Source: Myxococcales bacterium (GTDB lineage: Bacteria; Myxococcota_A; Polyangia; GCA-2747355). From it: a stretch of 49,465 bases of DNA. Of the stretch, positions 7,001 to 15,351 are shown in pieces. Under the pieces are notes generated by a model. It was not told the DNA's origin, did no database searches, and was given only the letters and a program-made list of their open reading frames with translations. The translations under genes and the position numbers were made by a program. Within the stretch, counting starts at the first letter, position 1, and the number at the start of each line of letters is the position of its first letter. The stretch lies in contig JAGQIK010000651.1 in NCBI GenBank assembly GCA_020431405.1, positions 1 through 49,465 on the forward strand. Reading direction: 5' to 3'.

Positions 7001-9670
7001 ATGTCCCTTCGCGCGCTCGGCTTTGCTTTGCTGCTCGGCCTGACGGTGCTGCTGTCTGCAGCCTGCAGCGACGACTCGCCCAAATCGGACAGCGGCCCCG
7101 ACGCGGCCGACGCTGGGCCCGACGGCGATGGCGGCGGTGACGCCGCGCCGCCGCCCAAGAACATCTCGATCCCCGGCCTCGGTGCGCCGGTCGAGGCGGT
7201 CTACGATCAGCACGGCATCCTGCACCTGCGCTGCAAGAGCGACGACGACTGCATGGCCGCGCTGGGCTACTTCCACGCGGCCAACCGCTTCTTCTTCATG
7301 GACTTCGCGCGCACGCTGATGCTCGGGCAGCTCTCCGAGATCTCCATCGCCGGCCAGCTCGCGCTCGACCGCGACTTCGCCACGCGGCATCTGATGTCGA
7401 CACCGGACGGCACACCGCTGGTGGACGCGTCGCTGGCCAAGCTCTCGGCCGGCACCAAGACGCTGCTCGATCGATATGCCGCCGGCGTCAACGCCTGGCT
7501 CGCCGATCTGGCCGCCGGCCGAAACGGCGCGAAGAAGTCCGACGAGTACGGCCTGGTGATCCTCGATCAGAAGCGCGTCATCCCGCAGTGGTCGGCCAAA
7601 GACACGCTGGCCGTGGGGCTGTTTCTGATCAACGACCTCGGCAACAGCAGCGACGCCGAGCTGACCGGCGCCGACATCGCCGCCAGCGTCAGCGACAGCA
7701 AGCTCGTCTCCGACCTGCTCACGCCGCGCCCGGTGTTTCAGGAGTTCATCACCACCGGCGCCGGCATCCCGTTCAGCTTCGGCGGCAAACCGCCGCTGCT
7801 CGCGCTCGAGCACCTGCGGCGCGCCAAGAGCGCGATCCGCAGCGCCCGCGCGTACCTCGCGCCGCTGGCGCGCCGGCCGCTCGGCGAAGGCTCCAACAAC
7901 TGGCTCGTGAGCAAGACGCTGAGCGCCAACGGCCGCGCGCTGCTGGCCAACGATCCGCACCTGACGTTCTACAATCCGGCGATCTTCTTCCCGGTGGAGA
8001 TCGACGCGACCAGCGACGGCGGAACGGGCACGCTGCACTGCGGCGGCGGCACGGTGCCAGGCATGCCGTTTGTCTTCGTCGGCCGCAACGAGTCGATGGC
8101 CTGGGGCGTGACGACGGCCTACTACGATCTCAACGAGCTCTACATCGAGAAGCTCAGCGACGACGGCAGCGCGGTGATCTTCAACGGACAGCAGGTCAAG
8201 CTGATCCAGAAGGAGCTGACCTTCAAGGACGCCTCCAGCGGCCAGGACGTCAAGAAGACGTTCGAGTGGGTGCCGCACCACGGCCCGCTGATCTCCAAGG
8301 ACACGGCGAGCAAGACCGGCGTGAGCATGCGCTGGGTCGCCGCCGACGGCGTCACCGATCCCGACGCCTTCTTCGAGCTGATGCGCGCCAAGAAGGTCGC
8401 TGACGTGCCCAAGGCGCTCGAGAAGCTGACGGCCACCAACCAGAACTTCATCATCGCCGACAGCGAAGGCAACGTCGGCTGGTTCCCCTACGCCAAGATC
8501 CCGCAGCGGGCGTGGGCGAGCACGACGCTGCCGCCCTATCTGCCGGTGCCCGGCGACGGCACCGCCGAGTGGAACGGCTTCGTGCCCCTCGCCGATCTGC
8601 CGCAAACGCAGGATCCGCCCAACGGCTTCGTCGTCACCGCGAACAACGCCAACACCAGCGCGGTAGCCGACGGCGACGCGACCAACGACGGCAAGGCGTC
8701 GGTGCCGTACCAGGCGCTGTCCAAGGCGATCGGCGCGCGCGCGCTGCGCATCACGCAGATGATCAAAGACGGCGGCGACAAGCACGACATGGCGTCGATG
8801 GGCGTGATCCAGGGCGACACCAAGTCGGTTATCGGCGAGCTGGTGGTGCCCGCGCTGACGGCGGCGACCCAGGGCCAGACGCTCGGCGCCGGCGCCAAGA
8901 AGGTGATGGATGCCATCGCCGCCTGGAAATTCACATGCCCCACGGGTTTGTCGAGCAGCGATCCCAAGTCGGCCAAGAGCAGCGACGCTGCCGAGGTCAC
9001 CGACGCGATCGGCTGCACGGCGTTTCACGTGACGTTGGCCAAGATCATCGTGCTCGCCCTCGCCGACGAGGCCAAGGCCGCCGGCATCGAGATCCCCGGC
9101 CGCGCGCGCCTCAACCTGGTGCTCACCGCCATCGCCGAGCCGACGCGTATCCAGTCGACGTTCTGGGACGACGTCTCGACCAGCGGCACCACCGAGACGC
9201 GCGACGAGATCTTGCGCAAGGCGCTCGCCGAGGCCGCCACCGAGCTCGACAAGATCAACAGCGACCCCAACGAGTGGCTGTGGGGCCGCGTGCACACGGT
9301 CACGCTGGCCAGCCCGCTCGACGCCTTCGGCGTCACGTTCTTCAACTACGGCCCCTACGCCAGCGCGGGCGCGCTCGGCACGGTCAACGTCGCCGCGCCG
9401 ACGGTCTTTCGTGACGAGGCCTTCTCGGCGGTGACCAAGCTGCCGCTCGACCAGCAGCACGGCGCCTCGATCCGCATCATCGCCGAGGCCGGCGGCGGCG
9501 AGGTGAAGATGAAGCTGCAGCTTCCGGGCGGCACGGAGCACGATCCCAAGAGCAAGCGCTACAACCAGCTGCTCGAGGATTGGCTAGCCAACAAGTCGCT
9601 GGACTTTCCCTTCGGCGCAGGCGCCGTCACGTCGCCCGACGAGACGCTGCAAGTCAAGCCGGCGCAGTGA
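7001..9670 (+). CDS. Penicillin-acylase-family lipoprotein (Ntn hydrolase)
   Basis: 889-residue member of the penicillin amidase family, exported as a lipoprotein (lipobox LSAAC) with an Asp/Gly-rich linker after the lipid anchor. An alpha-subunit-like segment with ALGYFHAANR and FMDFARTL is followed by the autocatalytic junction GSNNW. Ser298 would become the N-terminal nucleophile of the beta chain, and the downstream ANDPHL motif is also conserved. The family cleaves amide-linked acyl groups (beta-lactams, acyl-homoserine lactones, lipopeptides); the substrate cannot be told from sequence. The ATG at 7001 has GGAGG nine bases upstream, better than the in-frame GTG at 6986. Its stop overlaps the next ATG, so it lies in the kinase-PEGA operon. 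A periplasmic or surface role is likely. Confidence 0.88.
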   Translation: MSLRALGFALLLGLTVLLSAACSDDSPKSDSGPDAADAGPDGDGGGDAAPPPKNISIPGLGAPVEAVYDQHGILHLRCKSDDDCMAALGYFHAANRFFFMDFARTLMLGQLSEISIAGQLALDRDFATRHLMSTPDGTPLVDASLAKLSAGTKTLLDRYAAGVNAWLADLAAGRNGAKKSDEYGLVILDQKRVIPQWSAKDTLAVGLFLINDLGNSSDAELTGADIAASVSDSKLVSDLLTPRPVFQEFITTGAGIPFSFGGKPPLLALEHLRRAKSAIRSARAYLAPLARRPLGEGSNNWLVSKTLSANGRALLANDPHLTFYNPAIFFPVEIDATSDGGTGTLHCGGGTVPGMPFVFVGRNESMAWGVTTAYYDLNELYIEKLSDDGSAVIFNGQQVKLIQKELTFKDASSGQDVKKTFEWVPHHGPLISKDTASKTGVSMRWVAADGVTDPDAFFELMRAKKVADVPKALEKLTATNQNFIIADSEGNVGWFPYAKIPQRAWASTTLPPYLPVPGDGTAEWNGFVPLADLPQTQDPPNGFVVTANNANTSAVADGDATNDGKASVPYQALSKAIGARALRITQMIKDGGDKHDMASMGVIQGDTKSVIGELVVPALTAATQGQTLGAGAKKVMDAIAAWKFTCPTGLSSSDPKSAKSSDAAEVTDAIGCTAFHVTLAKIIVLALADEAKAAGIEIPGRARLNLVLTAIAEPTRIQSTFWDDVSTSGTTETRDEILRKALAEAATELDKINSDPNEWLWGRVHTVTLASPLDAFGVTFFNYGPYASAGALGTVNVAAPTVFRDEAFSAVTKLPLDQQHGASIRIIAEAGGGEVKMKLQLPGGTEHDPKSKRYNQLLEDWLANKSLDFPFGAGAVTSPDETLQVKPAQ

Positions 9671-11823
9671 TGAGGGCGCTCGCATTGGCCGGCGCGCTGG
9701 CGCTGGCGACCTTCGGCTGCGCCGCCAGCACCAGCAAGGCGCCCGCGACCAAGAGCGCCAACACCTCGCGACGAGACCAGCCAGCGCGCATCCCGCGCGC
9801 GCTGCAGCGCGGCGGCGCCGTGGCGCGCCTGCTGCAGCGGCTGCCCGCGCGGCACGGCAGCTGGGGCGTGATCGCGAGCAACCTCTCGCGTCCGCTGGCC
9901 TACTGGGAAGGCATGCGCATGGCGTTCGCGGCCACGCCCACGGGGCGCGCGCTGCTGCCGATGGCCGAGGCGCGCATTCGCCACCCGATCGATGGACGCT
10001 CGCTGCGCGCGTTGCTCGATACGTGGGGCTTTGCCGTCGACAAGCCGCAAGGCGTGCTCTCTGGCCGCGGCCAGCGCCAGCTGCTGATCTTGAGCCTGCG
10101 CGACGCGGCGACCTTCCGCCTCGCCGTCGCGGCCGAGGCGAGCCGCATCACCCCCGCGCGCTGGACCGAGCAGCGCGTCGGCAAGCGCAGCATCTGGCAG
10201 TTTCTCAGCGGCCAGCACCAGCTGTGGGAGTGCGCGTTCGCGGCCGACGGGCCGAGCTTCTGCGCCTGGCGCACGCTCGGTCCTTTCAAGGACCTGCTCG
10301 ACGGCAAGGTCGAGTCGTCGGTGTGGTCGCGCCTCGACGCCAAAACGCGCGCGCGGCTCGAGCGCGGCCACAAGTCCGATCTCTTCGGCTGGCTGTTGAT
10401 CGCGCAGCAGGTGGCGACCGCCGATGCGAACCTGCGCGATGACGCGCTCTCGATCGCCCTCGATGTCGCCGGCCCCGGCATTGGCGCGGCCACCGCCGCA
10501 CTCGGCAGCTGGCCAAGCGGCGCGCTCTACGGCCGCTATCGCGCGCTCTCCGGCGAGCGCTTCTACCTGCGTTTGCCCCGGCGCTTGGTCACGCGTGTGA
10601 TGCGTACGCCGTTTACGAGCGGCTGGCCCTCGGGCGAGCTGTTGCTGGTGAGCAGCGGAAGGTGCGCGTTGCCCTCGCTGCTGCTGGGCAGCGACCGGCC
10701 GCAGCTGCTGGCGAAGATGATCCAGACCGTGCCCGCCTTGATGCAGCGCCTGCGCGCCAAGGTGACGTTCACGCCGCGCACCGTCGGCGGCCACCCTGCG
10801 CTCGAAGTCTCGGGGTTGCCTGCCAAGCTCTCTCTGATCCTGCCCAAGTCGATCGGCCTCGCCGCGACACCCAACGGGCTGGTGGTCGCGCCGTGGTCGT
10901 GCGTCAGCGAGGCCGTCGCCACGGCGACGCGCGCGTTCAAGGCGCCGCCGCCGCCGAGCGCCGGGCTGCCGGTCGCGGCCGGCCAGCTGGCCCTCGGCGA
11001 TCCCTTCGTCGCGCTGTGGCCGATCATCACCCAGCGCAGCGGCGGCCAGCTGCCGCCCAAGATCGCGCAGGCCTTCTCCGTGGCGCGCGTGCTCGCCTCG
11101 CAGCTTCACGACGTGCGCGGCACGGTGATGCTCGCGCGAGCGGCGGTGCAGGGGCGGTTCATCGTGCGACTGCGCCATCGCGGCGCCAAGGACGACGCCG
11201 CGCGCGCCCTGTGGCATCGGGCCGTGGCCGCGCGCACCCTCGGACAGAACGCGACGTTCAAGCAGATCGCCGCCGAGATCGCCAAGCGCGCGCCGGCGTC
11301 GCGCTACGCCCAGGCTGGCAAGGTGCGGCCGGTGATGCTGGCGCTGCTCGGCGGTGTGATGGCGTCGATAGCCATCCCTGCCTTCATCAAGTACCAGCGC
11401 AAAGCCAAGACCGTCGAAGCCACCGAGAGCCTCGACAAGCTGAGGGTCGGTGCGCGCCTCTACTATCGAGCCGATCACTACAGCAAGCGCGGCAAGCTGC
11501 TGCCCAAGCAGTTCCCGCGCGGTCAGACCGGCTGGACGCCGAAGCAGATCTGCTGCAAACAGCCGGGCGGCAAGTGTCCCGCTGACCGCAAGGTCTGGCG
11601 CAAGGACCCGTGGCGCGCGCTCAACTTCGAGATCAGCGAGGCGCACCGCTACCAGTATCGCTACCGCGCCAGCGGCAGCGGCAAGAAGTCGACCTTCGTT
11701 ATCGAAGCGCGCGGCGACCTCGACTGCGACGGCGTGTTCTCCAACTACAAGCTGCAGGGGGACATCGACCCGCAGATCGGCGTGCGCAGCGTCGGCCCGA
11801 TCATCGTCAACGAGATCGAGTAG
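9670..11823 (+). CDS. Large lipoprotein with a C-terminal type IV pilin-like domain
   Basis: 717 residues. The N-terminus is a lipoprotein signal (lipobox ATFGC). Residues about 60-540 form a domain that is not recognised. From about residue 553 a hydrophobic helix followed by IAIPAFIKYQRKAKT resembles the N-terminal helix of type IV pilins and pseudopilins. A small soluble domain follows with paired Cys (ICC, GGKC, DLDCDG), as in minor pilins. The usual prepilin-peptidase site (G/F-T-L-x-E) is absent. The ATG overlaps the acylase TGA, so the two are translationally coupled. It may be an envelope protein that uses a pilin-like module to meet a pilus or type II machinery; this is inference. 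Confidence 0.75.
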   Translation: MRALALAGALALATFGCAASTSKAPATKSANTSRRDQPARIPRALQRGGAVARLLQRLPARHGSWGVIASNLSRPLAYWEGMRMAFAATPTGRALLPMAEARIRHPIDGRSLRALLDTWGFAVDKPQGVLSGRGQRQLLILSLRDAATFRLAVAAEASRITPARWTEQRVGKRSIWQFLSGQHQLWECAFAADGPSFCAWRTLGPFKDLLDGKVESSVWSRLDAKTRARLERGHKSDLFGWLLIAQQVATADANLRDDALSIALDVAGPGIGAATAALGSWPSGALYGRYRALSGERFYLRLPRRLVTRVMRTPFTSGWPSGELLLVSSGRCALPSLLLGSDRPQLLAKMIQTVPALMQRLRAKVTFTPRTVGGHPALEVSGLPAKLSLILPKSIGLAATPNGLVVAPWSCVSEAVATATRAFKAPPPPSAGLPVAAGQLALGDPFVALWPIITQRSGGQLPPKIAQAFSVARVLASQLHDVRGTVMLARAAVQGRFIVRLRHRGAKDDAARALWHRAVAARTLGQNATFKQIAAEIAKRAPASRYAQAGKVRPVMLALLGGVMASIAIPAFIKYQRKAKTVEATESLDKLRVGARLYYRADHYSKRGKLLPKQFPRGQTGWTPKQICCKQPGGKCPADRKVWRKDPWRALNFEISEAHRYQYRYRASGSGKKSTFVIEARGDLDCDGVFSNYKLQGDIDPQIGVRSVGPIIVNEIE

Positions 11824-11839
11824 CCGCCCAGCTCGGCTA

Positions 11840-11857
11840 CCAGCAGCCTGCTACTGG
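11840..11857. terminator. Hairpin after the pilin-like lipoprotein gene
   Basis: An 8-bp stem with one G-U pair and a 2-base loop begins 16 bases after the stop at 11823. There is no T-run, so it may be a processing or stability hairpin rather than a simple intrinsic terminator. Confidence 0.4.
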
Positions 11858-12030
11858 CAGAACGCCTGCCACTCGTGCGAGGCCGAGTAGGCCGAGCCGG
11901 CGAAGCCGACATCAGGGGGTGAGGCCCGAAAAACGACGCTTTTTCGGGCCGAGGGGGCATGGGACATGCCCCCTTGGTAATTGTGGAGCGGTAGGCGTTC
12001 TGCCAACTACTGGCAGAACGCCTGCCACTC
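11851..12030. repeat. 24-bp direct repeat bracketing copy A of the element
   Basis: Positions 11851-11874 and 12007-12030 are identical over 24 bases. The second copy is the last seven codons and stop (ending EWQAFCQ) of the discoidin lipoprotein gene on the minus strand. The 156-base period contains the 100-bp element. It looks like an insertion or unequal recombination at the gene end. Confidence 0.75.
11876..11975 (+). repeat. Dispersed 100-bp intergenic element, copy A
   Basis: This segment is about 95% identical to the reverse complement of 28474-28574 (four substitutions and one extra base). It contains two internal hairpins: an 11-bp stem (GGCCCGAAAAA arms) and a 9-bp stem (GGGGGCATG arms). 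It carries no ORF. It lies between convergent genes and is flanked by repeated arms at 11851-11874 and 11983-12005. Confidence 0.85.
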
Positions 12031-12033
12031 CAC
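11983..12033 (-). terminator. Long hairpin spanning the stop codon of the discoidin lipoprotein gene
   Basis: The arms 11983-12005 and 12011-12033 pair over 23 positions with one G-U pair and one mismatch, around a 5-base loop that holds part of the TAG stop. One arm is coding sequence (the last codons), and the other is its inverted copy downstream. It probably acts as a bidirectional terminator or mRNA stabiliser between the convergent genes. Confidence 0.6.
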
Positions 12034-13224
12034 GATTAGCGGGTTCTTGAAGCCGCTGGAGTGTGCGTGGGCGTTGATCAGGCGCAGGCCCGTCGTCGTC
12101 ACCGGCGTGAAGGTGCGGCTCCAGTCGTTCGACTGGTTGGAGATGGTCGTGATCGTGACCCACGTCGAGCCCTGCAGGTACTGCAGCGTGCCGCCGGCGA
12201 GGGTGCGTCCGTTGCTGACCGTGAGGCCGCACAGCGTCGTCGAGGTGTAGAGGATCGTATCGAAGACCACGCGGCCGATGGTCACCGGCGCGGACCAGTT
12301 GTACTGGATCCAGTGCGCGCTGGTGCCGGCGCTGTTGGGTGCGTCGAGCCAGTGAAAGCGCGCCGTGGTGCAGTTGGACTGGCCGAAGCCGTCGTTCATC
12401 CTGTCGGGGCCCACGCCGTAGGTCGCTTGGCCGCCGCCGCTCGACGTCGCTGTCGCGGTCAACGCCACGTTGGTGCTCGGGTTGCACGGCGGCCCGCAGG
12501 TCGAGCCGTTGCAGACGTTGCTGCCGGTGCACGGCGGCCCGCTGCCGCAACGACAGCCGCTGGCGCCGGCGCAGGTCTCGCCCGCGCCGCAGAGGTTTCC
12601 GTCGTCGACGGTGCCATTGCAGTCGTCGTCGAGGCCGTTGCACGACTCGCTGCCGCTGCCCACGGCGACGTCGGGGACGCAGGTCGGCGCCGCGTTGCTG
12701 CCGGTGCAGGCTTTCTTGCCGGTGGAGCACACGCCGGGGAAGCCGGTGTTGCAGACCTCGCCGATGTCGTTGACGCCGTTGTTGTCGAAGTCGACCTCGG
12801 AGCTGTCGCCGTCGCAGTCGTTGTCGACGCCGCGATCGCTGCAGGTCTCGGGCGCGCCCGGATAGCGCGTCTTGTCGTTGTCGTCGCAGTCGTTGTGCGA
12901 CTGGCAGGTCGGCCCGACCTGCCCCGGGGCGCAGTGGCCGTCGCCATCGACGTCGTAGACGCCCGGCGTCGTGTCGGGCGCCAGCGTGTCGGGCGCAGGC
13001 GGTTTGGGGCCGTCGAATGCCTGCGGGCCATCGAACAGCTGCGGTCCATCGAAGGTCGGGCTGCGCGTGTCGTCGCTCGGGTTGCCGCCATCGCCGAAGT
13101 TGATGCCTTCGCCGCCCGGCCCGCCGCGCGTGTCGACGCGCGTTGCCGTCTCGGCCCCGCCAGCGCACGCGGCGCAGGCGAGCGCCAGGGCGAGGCCCAG
13201 CGGTGCGACCCGACGGTACGGCAT
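12007..13224 (-). CDS. Lipoprotein with MopE-type metal-binding repeats and a discoidin-like domain
   Basis: 405 residues. The lipobox is LACAAC. An Asp/Gly/Pro-rich linker contains three FDGP repeats (about 65-80). Residues 95-225 hold the Cys/Asp-rich pattern DCDDND..YPGAPE and DNDCDG, then CNGLDDDCNGTVDDG, which matches the putative metal-binding motif found in MopE-like proteins. The C-terminal 150 residues look like an F5/8 type C (discoidin) domain, with NVALTATATSS at its start and EWQAFC at its end. It is probably surface-exposed, binding metals and glycans or phospholipids. It lies 19 bases downstream of the hydrolase lipoprotein gene, so the two are probably one operon. The last codons also form the arm of a long hairpin. 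Confidence 0.82.
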   Translation of the reverse strand: MPYRRVAPLGLALALACAACAGGAETATRVDTRGGPGGEGINFGDGGNPSDDTRSPTFDGPQLFDGPQAFDGPKPPAPDTLAPDTTPGVYDVDGDGHCAPGQVGPTCQSHNDCDDNDKTRYPGAPETCSDRGVDNDCDGDSSEVDFDNNGVNDIGEVCNTGFPGVCSTGKKACTGSNAAPTCVPDVAVGSGSESCNGLDDDCNGTVDDGNLCGAGETCAGASGCRCGSGPPCTGSNVCNGSTCGPPCNPSTNVALTATATSSGGGQATYGVGPDRMNDGFGQSNCTTARFHWLDAPNSAGTSAHWIQYNWSAPVTIGRVVFDTILYTSTTLCGLTVSNGRTLAGGTLQYLQGSTWVTITTISNQSNDWSRTFTPVTTTGLRLINAHAHSSGFKNPLIVEWQAFCQ

Positions 13225-13243
13225 GGGCCTAGTATAGCTCGCT

Positions 13244-14248
13244 TCAGGGCACCGACTGGATTACGCCGCTCTGCGCGAGGCGCGCGCGCTCGCTGCCGCC
13301 GGGCGTGACCCACTGCTGGCCGCTCGCGTCGACGCCGGCCTGCCAGGCGATAAACGCCGCGGCCAGCGCGCGCGAGAGCAGCGCGCGCGCGGCGTCGGCG
13401 CCGCCGCACAGCAGGCCGCACAGTGCGCCCGATGGCGCCTCGAAGTCGCAGTGCGAGCCATTGACCACGCGGATCAGCTCGCCCTTGGGCATCGACTTGA
13501 ACACGGTGCGCCCGTTGCCGTTGGCGTTGCACGCGCTCGGTTCGCCGACCAGCCCGAGCCCTGGCACGGTGATGCCGGGCGCCGCCTTGAGCGCGGCGTC
13601 GGCCGCGTCCGTCAGATCGAGGCCGAGCACGGCGATGGCGGCGCTGTCCTGCCCCGCGGCGAGCACGGCGCTCAGCCCGCCCGCCGAGTGGCCGGCGTGG
13701 ATGACCTTGCTGCCCTGCGCCAGCTGCTGCGAGAGCGCGACGGCATCCTGCGCGTTCTTGGCGTGGTCGGCGCCGCAGTAGGTCGGCGTCACCACGCGCA
13801 CGCCGAACGAGGCGATGTGCTTGGCGACGTCGGCGACGTTGGCGGCGGTGCGCGTGAAGCCGTGGCCGAGCACCACCAGCGGCTGGGTCGTGGTGACGGC
13901 CGGTGTGTAGAGCGTGTAGGCCAGCGAGCAGCCGCTGACGGCGAGCGAGCCGCTGGCCTCGTTGACCGCCTTGGGGCCTGCCTTGGTGAAGTCCGTCGCG
14001 TTGCTCGTGCCCTTGTCGGGCGCCGCGCCGTCGGGCGGCACTTGCTGGTCGGCGGGGGCGGCGGCGTCAGAAGCGGCGTCGGCGGGTGCGCTGTCGGGCG
14101 CGCGCGTGTCGGCCGCCGCGCTGTCGACGGGCGGCGCGCTGTCGGCGGCGCGCGATGATCCATCGTCGCTGCAGGCTGCGCAGGCGGCGCTCGCGACGAG
14201 CAGGACAGCGAGGGCGAGCGGCATGCGCCGCAGGTCGGGCGTGCTCAT
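13244..14248 (-). CDS. Alpha/beta-hydrolase lipoprotein
   Basis: 334 residues, exported as a lipoprotein (lipobox SAACAAC) with a long Ala/Asp/Pro/Ser stalk at about 25-95. The hydrolase fold follows: oxyanion segment VVLGHGFTRT, nucleophile elbow GHSAGG, a plausible acid in LGLDLTDAADA, and catalytic His in VNGSHCDF. This resembles dienelactone-hydrolase or chlorophyllase/PET-hydrolase-like esterases; the substrate is unknown. Several paired Cys suggest a disulfide-stabilised secreted enzyme. The ATG at 14248 gives a normal signal peptide; the longer upstream frame runs through another gene and is not used. It is first of two lipoprotein genes in an operon and diverges from the TIGR02996-type gene. 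Confidence 0.85.
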   Translation of the reverse strand: MSTPDLRRMPLALAVLLVASAACAACSDDGSSRAADSAPPVDSAAADTRAPDSAPADAASDAAAPADQQVPPDGAAPDKGTSNATDFTKAGPKAVNEASGSLAVSGCSLAYTLYTPAVTTTQPLVVLGHGFTRTAANVADVAKHIASFGVRVVTPTYCGADHAKNAQDAVALSQQLAQGSKVIHAGHSAGGLSAVLAAGQDSAAIAVLGLDLTDAADAALKAAPGITVPGLGLVGEPSACNANGNGRTVFKSMPKGELIRVVNGSHCDFEAPSGALCGLLCGGADAARALLSRALAAAFIAWQAGVDASGQQWVTPGGSERARLAQSGVIQSVP

Positions 14249-14302
14249 GGTCGCCACGGGTTTAGCACAGATGCGCCGAGCTGCTAACGTGGCGACTGCG
14301 CG

Positions 14303-15268
14303 ATGCCGCTCGTCAGCGATGAAGAGCGGGCGCTCTTCGAGCAGGTGCTCGAGGCGCCCGATGATCTGCAGCCGCGGCTGGTGCTCGCCGATGCGCTGCT
14401 CGAGCGCGACGAGCTCTACGGGCTGTTCATCCAGCTCAGCTGCAGCAGCGCCGAGGTGCGCACCGCGCGCGAGGCGCGACGGCGGCTGACAGCGCTTCGC
14501 CGAGCGACGGTGCCGGCCTTTCTCGGCGCGCTGGGCGGGGCACTGACGAGCAACCAGCGGCGCGTGAGCTTCGCCGACGGCCTGCTCGACAGCTGCGCGC
14601 TGGCCGTCACCGACGCGGCGCGCTTCGCGGCCTGCGAGGGCGATCCGCTGTGGGGCACCGTGCGCGCGCTCGAGCTGCCCAAGGCCAGCGATCGCCGCGT
14701 TTACGACGCGATCGCCTTCGCCGGCCGCAACGCGAGCTGGCGCTGGCTCGACCGCGTGCGCGTGGGCGCGCCTTACCACGTGCGGGCGCTGTGTCTCGCG
14801 CCGAGCTTTCCCGTGCAGACGCTGCGCGTCGAGTTCTGCTGGCCGGAGGACGTCGAGCGCCTCGCGCGTCCCGAGCACTTCCCCCGCCTGCGCCGGCTCG
14901 AGCTCGACGTGGTGCCGATCAACGGCGAGCACGGCACCGCTCAGGTGGCGTCGATCATGCGCCGCCCGCTCGAGCTGCTGCAGATCTCGGGCGTGCAGCT
15001 CACCGCGCCGATCTGGATCCCGCTCGTGGAAGGCGGCGCGGTGCAGACGCTGCGCCTGCTCTACGAGGGCTTCGCCATCGAGACGTCGCCCAGCGCGGGC
15101 GACTTTCGCTGGCGCTTGCGGCGCCTCTCGCCGCGCGGACGCAAGGGCGCCGCGCGGGCGTTGTTGCGGCGCGTAGACCCCTACTTCGTGCGCGACGTCG
15201 AGTTTGTCGAGACTTCCGTCCGGAAAGAATCTTCCCACCACGGGAAGCGACGCCCCCACGGGCTTTGA
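14303..15268 (+). CDS. TIGR02996-type (repeat-companion domain) protein
   Basis: 321-residue cytoplasmic-looking protein. The first 45 residues match the repeat-companion pattern (APDDLQPRLVLADALLERDELYGLFIQLSC), a short region typical of Myxococcota and Planctomycetes proteins. The rest has leucine-rich irregular repeats such as LRRLEL and LQISGVQL, as in the LRR-like partners of that domain. No catalytic motif is seen. The role is probably protein-protein interaction; function is unknown. The ATG at 14303 is close to the divergent lipoprotein gene (54 bases between starts), so their promoters overlap. Confidence 0.75.
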   Translation: MPLVSDEERALFEQVLEAPDDLQPRLVLADALLERDELYGLFIQLSCSSAEVRTAREARRRLTALRRATVPAFLGALGGALTSNQRRVSFADGLLDSCALAVTDAARFAACEGDPLWGTVRALELPKASDRRVYDAIAFAGRNASWRWLDRVRVGAPYHVRALCLAPSFPVQTLRVEFCWPEDVERLARPEHFPRLRRLELDVVPINGEHGTAQVASIMRRPLELLQISGVQLTAPIWIPLVEGGAVQTLRLLYEGFAIETSPSAGDFRWRLRRLSPRGRKGAARALLRRVDPYFVRDVEFVETSVRKESSHHGKRRPHGL

Positions 15269-15351
15269 GCCTCGATGCGCCGCAACGCTGTGTTGATCGC
15301 GTCTTAAGCGGATCCACGGGGGTGGTACGCGCCTTGTAATGGATCGGCGCG
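15269..15351. promoter_or_regulatory. Short intergenic leader before the Gly-rich lipoprotein gene
   Basis: This is 83 bases without a gene. It must hold the promoter or the read-through link for the next gene. No convincing -35/-10 pair, operator or riboswitch was found. Confidence 0.3.

Noticed and set aside
6968-9541. 857-codon open frame on the minus strand opposite the acylase gene
   Set aside because: Its composition is the reverse-complement shadow of a real gene in GC-rich DNA (Arg/Gly/Val/Asp-rich, no motif). The plus-strand acylase has clear catalytic features.
11854-11869. GG-N10-GC match resembling a sigma-54 promoter
   Set aside because: It is part of the repeated 24-bp arm derived from gene-end sequence, the box bases are poor, and there is no gene to drive downstream.
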